64,000 nucleotides of DNA from Janthinobacterium aquaticum (GTDB lineage: Bacteria > Pseudomonadota > Gammaproteobacteria > Burkholderiales > Burkholderiaceae_D), in assembly GCF_009208565.1 (NCBI RefSeq), contig NZ_WFLK01000002.1, positions 310,001-374,000 on the forward strand, given 5' to 3'. Each line of letters begins with the position of its first letter. Positions within the stretch are counted from its first letter, which is position 1. The position numbers were made by a program, and so were the translations under genes. The notes beneath the pieces are model-generated. The model ran no database searches. It was not told where the DNA came from and worked only from the letters and a program-made list of their open reading frames with translations. This document shows positions 25,675 to 34,704 of the stretch, in pieces.

Positions 25675-26688
25675 TTAATTTGCATGGCCGGCCTGTTCTT
25701 TCTTCGCTGGCAAACCCAGCTTGTCACGCAGGCGCTGCAGCGTTTCTGCATCCGGCGCGCCGACTTCGACTTCGCTGCCATGTTGCTGCGCACCGGTCAT
25801 GCCAAACATGGCCGAGATGGTATCGGCCTGGCCACGCGTCAATATTAACAGCTCGATGCGGCGATTGATGCCGGCCGTGGCATTTTTCGTGTCCAGCGGT
25901 GCGCGGTCGGCCATGCCGACTACCTGCAGCACGCTTTCCGGGTTCATGCTGCCGGCAAGCAACTGCGCGCGCGCCGACATGGCGCGGTTGGCCGACAGCG
26001 TCCAGTTGGAATAGCCTTCATAACCGGTATTGGCGTATTGTATCGAATCGGTGTGGCCGACGATCAGCATCTGGTTTTCCATCTGGGCAAATACCGGTCC
26101 CATTTCGCGCAGCAGCTTGCGGAAGCGGTCGGTCGGCACGGCGCTGCCGCGTACAAACATGCCTTGCTTGTCGGTATCGTGCAGCATGACGCGCAAGCCA
26201 TACGGGGTCACCACCGACTGGAGATTGCTTTTCAGCCCGGCTTCGTCGCTGAGCTTGTCGAGTGCGCGCGACAGCGCCATCAGGTCTTCCGGCGACTGAT
26301 AGTTGACCTTCGGTTGCGGCTTGGCGTCAGCGTCGGCCGTGCTGGCCTTGCCATCCTGCGACTTGTTGCCTTCGGTACGCGTATCGCCCATGCCATTCTT
26401 TGGCATCGGGAAACGGTCGATCAGGCTGCCGCGCGGGCCGCCTTTCTGTTCCGGCATCACGCCCTGGCCTTCGCCCTGGCGGCTGCCGGCCATGGCGTCG
26501 AGCATGATTTCCTTCATCGCCTGCTGTTCACGCGCAGCCATCAGCCACAACACCAGGAACAGCGACAGCAGGGCCAGGCAGAAGTCGGCAAAGGCCACTT
26601 TCCAGGCGCCACCATGGCCATCATCGTCGTGCTTGCGTCCGGCACGCTTGATAATGGCCTGTTCATGTTTCTCATGCGGCTTTAGCAC
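25675..26688 (-). CDS. motB: Flagellar stator protein MotB (LafU type)
   Basis: A 337-residue stator subunit. One N-terminal membrane helix carries the proton-carrying Asp in AFADFCLALLSLFLVLWLMA, followed by a plug/linker and a C-terminal OmpA-like peptidoglycan-binding domain (MLIVGHTDSIQYANTGYEGYSNWTLSANRAMSARAQLL). I place the start at GTG 26686-26688, because GGAGG precedes it at five bases and it gives VLKPHEKHEQ. No ATG suits. The gene overlaps motA by 17 bases. In lateral systems this is lafU, and H+ is the usual coupling ion. Confidence 0.93.
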   Translation of the reverse strand: MLKPHEKHEQAIIKRAGRKHDDDGHGGAWKVAFADFCLALLSLFLVLWLMAAREQQAMKEIMLDAMAGSRQGEGQGVMPEQKGGPRGSLIDRFPMPKNGMGDTRTEGNKSQDGKASTADADAKPQPKVNYQSPEDLMALSRALDKLSDEAGLKSNLQSVVTPYGLRVMLHDTDKQGMFVRGSAVPTDRFRKLLREMGPVFAQMENQMLIVGHTDSIQYANTGYEGYSNWTLSANRAMSARAQLLAGSMNPESVLQVVGMADRAPLDTKNATAGINRRIELLILTRGQADTISAMFGMTGAQQHGSEVEVGAPDAETLQRLRDKLGLPAKKEQAGHAN

Positions 26689-27583
26689 GGCGTCCTCCAC
26701 GGCCCTGGTTCTGCTCTTCCTCACCGCCGCCTTCGAGCGCCGTGATCCAGCTTTCCAGCTGGGCAAAACTTGGCTTGATATTGAGTTGCACCAGGCGTCG
26801 GCCCGCGTCGATCGCCAGCAGCGGCGGTTTGCCCGCCACGTGGGTGACCAGCACCACCTTCACGCATTCCATGGTCGAGCCTTCCTCGCCAACCAGCTGC
26901 TTCATCATGTTGCACATCGGATCGAGCACGCCGTAACAAAAGAAAATGCCGATAAAGGTACCGACCATGGCCGCACCCACTTTTTCCGAAATTTCAGCCG
27001 CGTCGGCACCGTCGGCCACCGAGTTCATGGCCATCACGATGCCAAGCACGGCGGCCAGAATGCCGAAGCCGGGCATGGCTTCGGCGATCTTGTGCAGGGA
27101 TTTGGACGGCTGCAGTAACTCGTCATGAATCGCTTCGAGTTCCTGTTCGAGCACGCCTTCGAGTTCATGCGCGTTGATCTTGCCCATCGCCATCAAGCGG
27201 AAATTGTCGACAATAAAAGCCAGCAGCTTGGGCTCTTCCAGCACCAGCGGGTAGCGCTGGAACAACGGACTTTCCTTGGGCGCCTCGACGTGGGCGTCGA
27301 GCGCTTTCAGGCCGCCGGCGGCCGTTTGCAGTAGTTCGTACATCAGCAGCAGCAACTGGCGCTGGAATTCCGAACCCTGCTTCTTGTGCGTAACGATTTT
27401 GCGCATCTGATGCAGCATTTCTGACAGCACATGTTTCGGGTTGCCCAACACCAGCGCGCCGACGGCGGCGCCGATAATGATGATCAGCTCGACCGGTTGC
27501 CAGATCGCATGGGCGGTACCGCCCATCAGGGCAAAACCTCCGAACACACATCCCATCACGATTAAGATACCGATAATTACCAT
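26672..27583 (-). CDS. motA: Flagellar stator protein MotA (LafT type)
   Basis: A 303-residue MotA with four membrane helices: IIGILIVMGCVFGGFALMGG, QPVELIIIIGAAVGALVLG and the pair FGILAAVLGIVMAMNSV and VGTFIGIFFCYGVLDP. The cytoplasmic loop contains charged residues that contact FliG (EEPKLLAFIVDNFRLMAMG). The length fits the proton-type MotA family rather than the shorter sodium-type PomA. It lies 54 bases after fliA. The acidic, Gly-rich C-terminus overlaps the motB start. Confidence 0.95.
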   Translation of the reverse strand: MVIIGILIVMGCVFGGFALMGGTAHAIWQPVELIIIIGAAVGALVLGNPKHVLSEMLHQMRKIVTHKKQGSEFQRQLLLLMYELLQTAAGGLKALDAHVEAPKESPLFQRYPLVLEEPKLLAFIVDNFRLMAMGKINAHELEGVLEQELEAIHDELLQPSKSLHKIAEAMPGFGILAAVLGIVMAMNSVADGADAAEISEKVGAAMVGTFIGIFFCYGVLDPMCNMMKQLVGEEGSTMECVKVVLVTHVAGKPPLLAIDAGRRLVQLNIKPSFAQLESWITALEGGGEEEQNQGRGGRRAKAA

Positions 27584-27637
27584 GTCAACTGCCTTTCTGC
27601 GTTGTTTTGCTGCATCAAATATGTGGAGTGGCCTGCT

Positions 27638-28384
27638 TCAGTCCTGCAGCATGGCTTTCATTTTTCCCAACGCCATCTTGTTCAACTGGCATACGCGCGC
27701 GTCGCTCAGATCCAGCACCGCGGCGATCTCCTTGTAGCTGAGTTCGAATTCGTAATACATCTGCACCACGCGCTGTTCGCGCTCATCGAGCGATCGCAAA
27801 GCCTGCTCCAGGCTGCGCCGCACCATCAATTGCTCTTCGGGGCCGGGCGCGCTGTCGGACTGGCCCAGGCTTTCCTGCAGCACTTCATCGAAGCTGGCGA
27901 TCAGCTCGGCGTTCTCGGCCAGCTGGTACTCCTGGTAGGCTTCCGGCGTCAGTTGCAGGGCCGCCATGATCTCCGCTTCCAGCGGCTCGCGGCCCAGCTT
28001 GCGCGTCAGCGCGCGCACGTTGTCGCGCAGGCGGTGGCTTTCCTGGCGCACCGCGCGCGGGCGCCAGTCCTGCCGGCGCAATTCGTCGAGGATGGCGCCG
28101 CGGATGCGCAGGCTGGCATAGCTGCCGAAGGTCTGGTCCGGCACGCCGTAGCGGCGCAAGGCCTCCAGCAGCCCCATCAAGCCGATCTGTTCCATGTCTT
28201 CGCGGTCGATGGCGCCGGCCACCTGCGAATTGAGCTGGCGCACGATGCGCTTGACCAGCGGCGCATAGGCGATCAGGTGCCGCTGCTCATCGGCTACGCT
28301 GAGCGTTGCCGTCTCGGCTGCCGCATATTCACTGGCGCCATAGGATTGCTGGTAATGCTCAGCATGGGCCATGGTATTTCCCAT
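27638..28384 (-). CDS. fliA: Flagellar sigma factor 28 (FliA/LafS)
   Basis: A 248-residue sigma-28 with regions 2 (APLVKRIVRQLNSQVAGAIDREDMEQIGLMGLLEAL, FGSYASLRIRGAILDELRRQDW), 3 and 4 (LDEREQRVVQMYYEFELSYKEIAAVLDLSDARVCQLNKMAL). It directs late flagellar genes such as fliC. Placement inside the fliD-S-T-K-L-A-motA-motB run is the lafB-U order of lateral flagella, so it likely serves this cluster specifically. A second ATG four codons downstream is an equally possible start. Confidence 0.96.
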   Translation of the reverse strand: MGNTMAHAEHYQQSYGASEYAAAETATLSVADEQRHLIAYAPLVKRIVRQLNSQVAGAIDREDMEQIGLMGLLEALRRYGVPDQTFGSYASLRIRGAILDELRRQDWRPRAVRQESHRLRDNVRALTRKLGREPLEAEIMAALQLTPEAYQEYQLAENAELIASFDEVLQESLGQSDSAPGPEEQLMVRRSLEQALRSLDEREQRVVQMYYEFELSYKEIAAVLDLSDARVCQLNKMALGKMKAMLQD

Positions 28385-28411
28385 CAGTTCGGCTGGCCTG
28401 TCGGCATCGTC

Positions 28412-28888
28412 TTATTCAATGATCAGCTTGCCGACCATGGCTTCGGAGAAAGGTTTTTCCATCTGCTCACGTTCATAGCTGACGTCGAAAGCCTTGTTGA
28501 TCTCCTGCGCCACCTGTTCCACCGTCATGCTCTGGGCTTTGGCGGTGGTCAGGCCCGACAGGGTGCTGACGGCGATCGAGCGCATCAGCGGCAAATGATC
28601 CTTGGTCAGCTTTTCCTTCTCTTCGGTGGTGGAAATGACCAGGTCGGCCGACAGGTAGTGAGTATCGGCTTCGCCCGAGTCGCGGCGCAGCATCACGATG
28701 ATCTTGTCGAGCGTGAGGAACTTGCGCGCCTTCTTGCCGGTGGCCGGTGGCGGCGGGGCTTTCGCTTCGGCGCCCTCGGCGTGGCCTGGCGCCGGCTTGG
28801 CCAGATACCACATCGCGCCGCCAGCGGCGCCGGCGGCCAGCACGGCCACCAGCACAAAACCGCCAATTATTTTTACTTTTGTATTCAT
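28412..28888 (-). CDS. fliL: Flagellar basal-body-associated protein FliL
   Basis: A 158-residue single-pass membrane protein. The N-terminal helix IIGGFVLVAVLAAGAAGGAMWYL is followed by a Pro/Ala linker and a periplasmic FliL domain (FLTLDKIIVMLRR, HYLSADLVISTTEE). It supports stator function near the rotor. The start overlaps the fliK stop by one base (TGATG). Confidence 0.94.
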   Translation of the reverse strand: MNTKVKIIGGFVLVAVLAAGAAGGAMWYLAKPAPGHAEGAEAKAPPPPATGKKARKFLTLDKIIVMLRRDSGEADTHYLSADLVISTTEEKEKLTKDHLPLMRSIAVSTLSGLTTAKAQSMTVEQVAQEINKAFDVSYEREQMEKPFSEAMVGKLIIE

Positions 28889-30681
28889 CAGTTGTATTCC
28901 CGCTCATGCATGGCAAAGGTGGCGCCCGCTGGCGCACCATCGGACAGGGCGCGACCAGGTTCGGCGTCATCTTGCTGGCGTCCCGGTTGTCGCTGGCCGC
29001 GGCCATCGTGTTCGGCAAAGGCCTGCGCCGCCGCACTGCGTGGGGTGGCGTTGATATTGACGGCCACCTCGGTGTACTGGCGCTGGGCCAGGTCGCTGCG
29101 CATGTTCTCGCCGATGCCTTGCAGCTGGCGCAGCACTTCGCTGTTCGAGGCGCTCAGATTGACCTGCAGCGCACCGGCCTGGTGGCGGATCGAAATCTCG
29201 ATCCGGCCCAGCATCGGTGGATCGAGGCGGATCACCGCATGTTCGCTGTTGCGCCCGATCTGCGTCTGCAGGCGTTCGCCCAGCGCCTCGCGCAGCGGTT
29301 CCTGCCATTGCTGTGCTGGCCCGTTAAGCTTGATCGTGTCGCCGGACTGCGTTGCAGTTGATGCCGTGCCGGCACCCATCAGGGCGCCCAGGCCGCTGGC
29401 GGCGTTGACTGTTGCCGCTGGCGCGGCTGGCGTACTGCGTTCGTTGTCGCCCGGCAGCACAAAACTGGCGGCTGGCGCGCTTTGCGCAGCCCTGGCGCCA
29501 ACAGCGCGTGCGCTGTCAAGCGGCAGCACGGTGCCGGCTTCGGCTGCGCGCAGCACCGGCGGCGCGTCTGTCACGCCGGCGGTAGTGATGGCAGCGATGG
29601 CCGGGCTGGCTGGGCCAGTCGCCTGGGTGCGCGGCAAGGCCCGGTCAACGTTGCCGATGGCAGCAGGGGCGGGTGAATTGGAAAATTTAACGGCCGGCAT
29701 GATCGTTGCCACCAGTGGCGCGGCAAGCGTGGACGCGACAGCCATCTGTTGCGCCAGCGCCGATGGTGCGGCAGGCGCTGGCGACGCATCGTCAATGTCT
29801 GCCGGCGTATCGTCAGCGGGCGGGAGGGCGCTGTCAGGACGCGGCGCGGCTGGCGATACAGCGGCTGATGATGCAGCCGCTGGCAATGCAGCGACTTGCG
29901 GTGTCAAGAGCGCTGCGGCCAGCGGTTCGCGCGTTGTCGTCGGCTGTGTTACCAGCGGCTCACGCTGCGGCGTCGGCTGCGCCGCCTGCGATGAGATGGT
30001 TTGCGGCGCCATGGCCTGAGGCTGCGGGGCAGCGGCGGCGAGTGCCGGACGCGTATCGGCGGCAGGCGCGCTGGCGCCGGCCTGTCCGAAGTTCCTGAAA
30101 GTAAACGTGCTGGACAGCAAGCTGGCCGTCATCACCAGTGGTGGTGGGCTGGCGTGCGCAGCCGGAGCGCGGGCCGGTGCGCGCTCTGGCGCAATGGCGC
30201 CGGTCGCAGCCGGTGGTGTGGCAGCCGTGTCGGTAATGGGTGCGGCAGCGACGACGGTCTCGCTGGCTCGGGTCTTGACCGGCGCGGTACCATCGACCAC
30301 CTCGCCTGCGGCCAACGGTGCACCAGGCAGCGGCGCGACCGACGGCGTCAGCAACGGGCTGGCCATGGCTGGCAGCACGCCAGCCTGCTGGCTCGCTTGC
30401 GTGACATTCTCATCGGCAGGCTGCGGTGCCGCCTCAACGGGCTTGGCTGCCTGGTCGCCAGGCAGTTCGGCCTGTTCGACGGGCGCATTATTGACAGCGG
30501 CATCCATGCTTTGCGCGAACAGCGGCAATGCTGGCGCGCTTGCGCCGGGCAATTGTACTGCCTGAGGCGGCACGACTGCCGTCGTGGCCACGGCTGGTGC
30601 TGCTGCGGCGACGCCTGGCATGCTCATGTCGAGCAGGCTCTGCGTGCCGACTGTATTGATAAGGTTAAAACTGGTATTCAT
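28888..30681 (-). CDS. fliK: Flagellar hook-length control protein FliK (LafE type)
   Basis: A 597-residue protein dominated by a long Ala/Pro-rich, low-complexity N-terminal ruler (about 1-450). It ends with a conserved Flg_hook domain (REALGERLQTQIGRNSEHAVIRLDPPMLGRIEISI, QVNLSASNSEVLRQLQGIGENMRSDL). It measures hook length and switches export specificity through FlhB. The composition of the ruler explains the long open antisense frames in this stretch. It lies between fliT (4-base overlap) and fliL. Confidence 0.93.
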   Translation of the reverse strand: MNTSFNLINTVGTQSLLDMSMPGVAAAAPAVATTAVVPPQAVQLPGASAPALPLFAQSMDAAVNNAPVEQAELPGDQAAKPVEAAPQPADENVTQASQQAGVLPAMASPLLTPSVAPLPGAPLAAGEVVDGTAPVKTRASETVVAAAPITDTAATPPAATGAIAPERAPARAPAAHASPPPLVMTASLLSSTFTFRNFGQAGASAPAADTRPALAAAAPQPQAMAPQTISSQAAQPTPQREPLVTQPTTTREPLAAALLTPQVAALPAAASSAAVSPAAPRPDSALPPADDTPADIDDASPAPAAPSALAQQMAVASTLAAPLVATIMPAVKFSNSPAPAAIGNVDRALPRTQATGPASPAIAAITTAGVTDAPPVLRAAEAGTVLPLDSARAVGARAAQSAPAASFVLPGDNERSTPAAPAATVNAASGLGALMGAGTASTATQSGDTIKLNGPAQQWQEPLREALGERLQTQIGRNSEHAVIRLDPPMLGRIEISIRHQAGALQVNLSASNSEVLRQLQGIGENMRSDLAQRQYTEVAVNINATPRSAAAQAFAEHDGRGQRQPGRQQDDAEPGRALSDGAPAGATFAMHEREYN

Positions 30682-30995
30682 GCTTGATTCCGATCCTGAT
30701 ACATATCGCTTTCCAACGCGTAAGCGACCCAGCCTTCCTGGTTCGAATGCGCTTGCCCCAGCTCATAGCCGAGCCGTTGTTTCTCATTCGATACCAGAAC
30801 CACCGCCTGCGCATGGATCTTGCGCACGGCCGACAAAGCCTGTTGTTCATGGGCGCTGATTGCGCCTTGTGCCGCCAATGCCGTCAACTGGTGCGCCAGC
30901 TGACGGTCCAGCAATGACAGCGCCGCCCAGTCCTGCTTGACGGCGGCTTGCTGTATTTCCTTGCCTAATTGCAATAATACAGATGTTTTATCCAT
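30678..30995 (-). CDS. fliT: FliT-like flagellar export chaperone
   Basis: A 105-residue helical protein (KEIQQAAVKQDWAALSLLDRQLAHQLTAL, then EQQALSAVRKIHAQAVVLVSNEKQRLGYEL). Small helical proteins right after fliS in the fliD-S-T order are FliT-type chaperones for FliD. Sequence conservation of FliT is low, so position is the main evidence. It overlaps fliS by 8 bases and fliK by 4 bases. Confidence 0.8.
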   Translation of the reverse strand: MDKTSVLLQLGKEIQQAAVKQDWAALSLLDRQLAHQLTALAAQGAISAHEQQALSAVRKIHAQAVVLVSNEKQRLGYELGQAHSNQEGWVAYALESDMYQDRNQA

Positions 30996-31374
30996 TTTTC
31001 GCCTGAACGCCGAGCCAGCCTTGCTTGATCGTGGTCAGCAGGGCAGTGACTTCATCGATCAGGGTCGGATCGAGCTTGATGCCAGCCAGGTAGAGGCGGC
31101 CGGTGCAGTACTCATACAGACGGCCCAGATTGGCAACAACTTCGCCACCCTGCTCGAAGTCCAGCGAGCTCGACAAGCCATTGATAATTTCGGTGCACTT
31201 GTCCAGGCTGACGGCTTTCTGTTCATAGCGTTTGCCAACGATATGACCGCGCGCGCGCGCCAGTTCTTCCAGCAGGCCATCGGTGAGCAGCAGAACCAGT
31301 TCGACTGGCGTGGCGCGCGACGTCTGCGCATCCAGGTTGACGGCGTGGTAATTGCTGTATGCATCGTAATCCAT
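30988..31374 (-). CDS. fliS: Flagellin export chaperone FliS
   Basis: A 128-residue FliS with the family signature near the N-terminus (YSNYHAVNLDAQTSRATPVELVLLLTDGLLEELARARGHI) and a typical YEQKAVSLDKCTEIINGLSSSLDFEQGGEVVANL segment. It binds the flagellin C-terminus in the cytoplasm and prevents early polymerisation. It is 71 bases downstream of fliD. Confidence 0.95.
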   Translation of the reverse strand: MDYDAYSNYHAVNLDAQTSRATPVELVLLLTDGLLEELARARGHIVGKRYEQKAVSLDKCTEIINGLSSSLDFEQGGEVVANLGRLYEYCTGRLYLAGIKLDPTLIDEVTALLTTIKQGWLGVQAKNG

Positions 31375-31445
31375 GATTCTCTCTCACTGTAAAAGCTTGC
31401 TGCAACTGGCTGGCGCGCCGCCCCGGCAGGGGTACACTGGCGCCT

Positions 31446-32864
31446 CTATTTTTTACTTGAATCGTCGCCGAACAGCGCGTCGAACATGCTGGTCGTTTGC
31501 GCCATGCGTGCCTGCATCACTTGCAAGTCCGTAAATTGCGCCTTGTAGCGGTTGTACATGACGACATAATCGGCTTCAAACTTGGTCTGGCGCTCTTCCA
31601 GCGACTTTTGCTGCTTGGCAACCGATGCTTCGCGCTGGCTCAATTGGCCGGTGCTGCTGGTCCAGCTTTCGATAAACTTGTCAAGCGCGCCCGCGATGCC
31701 GCTCGGTGCGCTTGCCGAGTTATTACCGATTGCCTTGTCCAGTCCTGTCGGATTGATCTTGATGGCTGCGGCCAGTTTGGTGCTGTCAAGTGCCAACGTG
31801 CCGTCGCGCTGTGCGGTAATGCCGAAAGTCGCCAGCGCGCCACTGGCAGTTTCACGCAGGGCACGTACCATCTGGTCGCGCAGCACGCGTACGCCGCTGT
31901 CGGTGGAGAAAGTGCCGGCTGCCTTGCCCGAGGCTGGATCGCCCGGATCGGTCAGGCCGTCCAGGGCTGCCTTGAGCTTGTTATAGGCGGTAACAAAACT
32001 CTGTGCATTGGTAGTGGTAGCCGAGGTATCGATGCCGACCGTCATCGTGATCGGCGCATCGCCAGCACTCTGTGCTTTGGTAAAGGTCATCTTCACGCCG
32101 TCAATATTGCTGAAGGTATTAGACGATTGTTCGACGCGGTTGCTGGTGTCGCTCGGATCGTCCGGCTTGCCACCGATCCAGATGACAGCATTTTGTGCAG
32201 CAACGAGCTGTTTCGGCGTGGCTGCCAGCGCATTTTTCAGATCGCCATCGGCCATCGCGCTACTGTCGAGCGACAATTCGCCTTCCTTGCCGCTGACGGT
32301 CGAAGTCAGTACCAGCTGCGCCACGCCGCCGATGGTGATCACCGACGCCGTCACGCGGGCGTTGTTATTGGGCTCGGCATTGATGGCGGCCGCGATTTCC
32401 TTGGCTGACAGCGTGCTGTTGTCGCCGTCAGTGTCGGCCTTGCTCAGGTCGACCGTAAAGTCGCTATTGGCGCCAAGCTTGATTTTCAGCGTGCCCTCAC
32501 CAGAGGCGGGCGCTGCCGTGCTGCCGAGTCCACCAACCGATATCTGATTATTGGTAGCAACCTTTTCTACGAACATCGAATATGTACCAGCTACTGCCGT
32601 GTTGGTGGCAGTAGCGCTACCTACAGCAGTATTGCTGAGCGTCGCCGCCTGCGTCAGCAGACTCTTGCCGCTGGTCAGCGAGAACATGCTTGAGGTAAAG
32701 CTGTTCAAGGCGAGCTTCATGCTCGACAGTCCAGCCGATGTCGCAGTGGCCGCCTTGGTCTGCGCCGTAATGCGCGCCTGCAGGTCGGCCGTGTACTTGT
32801 CGGTCAGCGCCTGGGCTGATGCAGTCGGGTCGTAGGTATTCGAAGCGTTGGTGGATATGGCCAT
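31446..32864 (-). CDS. fliD: Flagellar filament cap protein FliD (HAP2)
   Basis: A 472-residue filament cap. It has N-terminal and C-terminal coiled-coil D0 helices (ASAQALTDKYTADLQARITAQTKAATATSAGLSSMK; EERQTKFEADYVVMYNRYKAQFTDLQVMQARM) and a Thr/Ser/Ala-rich middle with FliD-typical SFVTAYNKLKAALDGLT. The pentamer at the filament tip inserts new flagellin. An 86-bp gap upstream could hold its own sigma-28 promoter; on the minus strand it contains GTCGATAT, similar to the motif upstream of fliC. Confidence 0.95.
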   Translation of the reverse strand: MAISTNASNTYDPTASAQALTDKYTADLQARITAQTKAATATSAGLSSMKLALNSFTSSMFSLTSGKSLLTQAATLSNTAVGSATATNTAVAGTYSMFVEKVATNNQISVGGLGSTAAPASGEGTLKIKLGANSDFTVDLSKADTDGDNSTLSAKEIAAAINAEPNNNARVTASVITIGGVAQLVLTSTVSGKEGELSLDSSAMADGDLKNALAATPKQLVAAQNAVIWIGGKPDDPSDTSNRVEQSSNTFSNIDGVKMTFTKAQSAGDAPITMTVGIDTSATTTNAQSFVTAYNKLKAALDGLTDPGDPASGKAAGTFSTDSGVRVLRDQMVRALRETASGALATFGITAQRDGTLALDSTKLAAAIKINPTGLDKAIGNNSASAPSGIAGALDKFIESWTSSTGQLSQREASVAKQQKSLEERQTKFEADYVVMYNRYKAQFTDLQVMQARMAQTTSMFDALFGDDSSKK

Positions 32865-32950
32865 GTCAGACTCCTAGAATTGGTGTGCAGGATATACACA
32901 ATGACAAGGCGACCAGATATCGACTTTTCTGAAGTTATTTCTGTAAAACA

Positions 32951-33388
32951 TTATTTTACCTGTCCACGGAACCAGAATTGCGTGGCCAGTTCATCTTGAC
33001 GCTTGGCGTCCATGCGCTGTTGTTCAGTTGCAACGGTCTTTTGTTTTTGTGTCAGTACCTGGTCCAGCACTTCGCGCCTGGCCCAGGCGGCGTTGAGCGC
33101 CTGCTGCGAGATGGCCATATTGGCTTCATGCAGGTACAGGTCGGTGCGATGCTGGTCGGCAATCTGCATCACCGCCTGCTTGAAATTGCCGCAATTGACC
33201 GACAGCGCCAGATGCAGCGCGCCGCTGGCGCCGCTGCTGGTGGTCAGGCCGGTCAGGCGCTCCAGGTTTTTCTGGTAGCGCTCGCGCACGGCGGTCTTTT
33301 CCGCCATCTCCGTTTGCAATCGTTCCACTTCGGTGCTGCGCAGGCCCACCAGGGTGGTCAGGTTGCGGATGGTATGTACGTTGCTCAT
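32951..33388 (-). CDS. fliJ: Flagellar export protein FliJ
   Basis: A 145-residue coiled-coil protein (NLTTLVGLRSTEVERLQTEMAEKTAVRERYQKNLERL ... REVLDQVLTQKQKTVATEQQRMDAKRQDELATQFWFRG) with the FliJ-typical C-terminal basic/aromatic end. It works as the central stalk of the FliI ATPase and recycles chaperones. It lies 5 bases after fliI. Confidence 0.9.
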   Translation of the reverse strand: MSNVHTIRNLTTLVGLRSTEVERLQTEMAEKTAVRERYQKNLERLTGLTTSSGASGALHLALSVNCGNFKQAVMQIADQHRTDLYLHEANMAISQQALNAAWARREVLDQVLTQKQKTVATEQQRMDAKRQDELATQFWFRGQVK

Positions 33389-33393
33389 CGTGG

Positions 33394-34704
33394 TCAGCCC
33401 ATGATCTGTTCAAGTTGGGTAATGCAGGGCGCCATCGGTGCTTCTTCCTTGGTGCCCTGGCACAGGAACGCTTCGATTTGCGGATGCAGTTGCACTGCGC
33501 GATCGGTAATCGGGTCGGCGCCCGGCACATAGGCGCCCAGCGGGATCAGGTCGCGCACGCGCGCATGGCGCGCCATGGCCGCCTTGAGCGCGCGCGCCGC
33601 CTGCATGTGGCCCGGCTCGATCACCTGCGCCATGCAGCGGCTGATCGAGGCGGCCACGTCGATGGCGGGGTAGTGGCCGCGTTCGGCCAGTTCGCGCGTG
33701 AGCACGATATGGCCGTCGAGAATTGCGCGCGCGGTATCGACCACCGGATCCTGCTGGTCGTCGCCTTCGGCCAGTACGGTATAGATGGCGCTCATGCTGC
33801 CGTCCTGGTGGGCGCCGTTGCCGGCGCTTTCCACCAGTTGCGGCAGGTTGGAAAACACCGACGGCGGGTAGCCGCGCGTGGCTGGCGGCTCGCCCAGCGC
33901 CAGCGCCACTTCGCGCAGCGCCATCGCATAGCGCGTCAGCGAATCGACCAGCAGCAGCACATGCTTGCCCTGGTCGCGGAAATGCGCGGCGATCGAGTGG
34001 CACAACTCCGTGGCCATAATGCGCATCAGCGGCGACTCATCGGCCGGCGCAATCACCAGCACGGCTTTTTTCAGGCCTTCCTCGCCCAAGGATTTTTCCA
34101 CGAACTCGCGCACTTCGCGCCCGCGCTCGCCGATCAGGCCGACCACCACCACATCGGCCACGGTCTGACGCGTAATTAAGCCCAGCAGCACGCTCTTGCC
34201 GACGCCGGAGCCGGCCATCAGGCCCACGCGCTGGCCTTTGCCCAGCGTCAGCATGCTGTTGATCGCCCGCACGCCGACGTCCAGCGGTTCGACCACCGGC
34301 TGTTTTTTCAGCGGATTGATTTTTGGTGGCGACACATCGAGAATATGCTCGCCACCGAGGCGGCCCATATCGTCGATCGGCTCGCCCAGACCGTTGACCA
34401 TGCGGCCCAGCCACGAGGCGCCGATCTGCAAACTGGCCTTGTCGGGCAGCGGCAGCACGCGCGCGCCGGTGGTCAGACCGGCGGCTTTCTTGAACGGCAT
34501 CAGATAAGAGACTTTTTCACGAAAGCCAACCACTTGCGCATCGAGCCATTCACCGCTGACAGTTTCGATCTGGCATCGTTGCCCGGTATGCAACTGGCAG
34601 CCCGCGCTTTCAAGCAGCAGGCCGGACGCACCCACCAGGCGCCCGGTCGGCGTGGCCAGCGGAATGTCGCCAATTTCGAAACTGCGCAGCGTGTCGGCTA
34701 TCAT
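33394..34704 (-). CDS. fliI: Flagellar export ATPase FliI
   Basis: A 436-residue F1-like ATPase with Walker A GSGVGKS and Walker B (HVLLLVDSLTRYAMALREVALALGEPPATRGYPPSVF). It also carries the type III ATPase signature SGVGKSVLLGLI...RGREVREF. It powers loading of flagellar export substrates. It overlaps fliH by 4 bases. Length matches the family. Confidence 0.97.
   Translation of the reverse strand: MIADTLRSFEIGDIPLATPTGRLVGASGLLLESAGCQLHTGQRCQIETVSGEWLDAQVVGFREKVSYLMPFKKAAGLTTGARVLPLPDKASLQIGASWLGRMVNGLGEPIDDMGRLGGEHILDVSPPKINPLKKQPVVEPLDVGVRAINSMLTLGKGQRVGLMAGSGVGKSVLLGLITRQTVADVVVVGLIGERGREVREFVEKSLGEEGLKKAVLVIAPADESPLMRIMATELCHSIAAHFRDQGKHVLLLVDSLTRYAMALREVALALGEPPATRGYPPSVFSNLPQLVESAGNGAHQDGSMSAIYTVLAEGDDQQDPVVDTARAILDGHIVLTRELAERGHYPAIDVAASISRCMAQVIEPGHMQAARALKAAMARHARVRDLIPLGAYVPGADPITDRAVQLHPQIEAFLCQGTKEEAPMAPCITQLEQIMG

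Noticed and set aside
27602..30019. 805-codon plus-strand open frame
   Set aside because: It is antisense to fliA, fliL and fliK. The long Ala/Pro-rich, high-GC FliK ruler leaves the opposite frames open by composition; the translation has no domain-like pattern.
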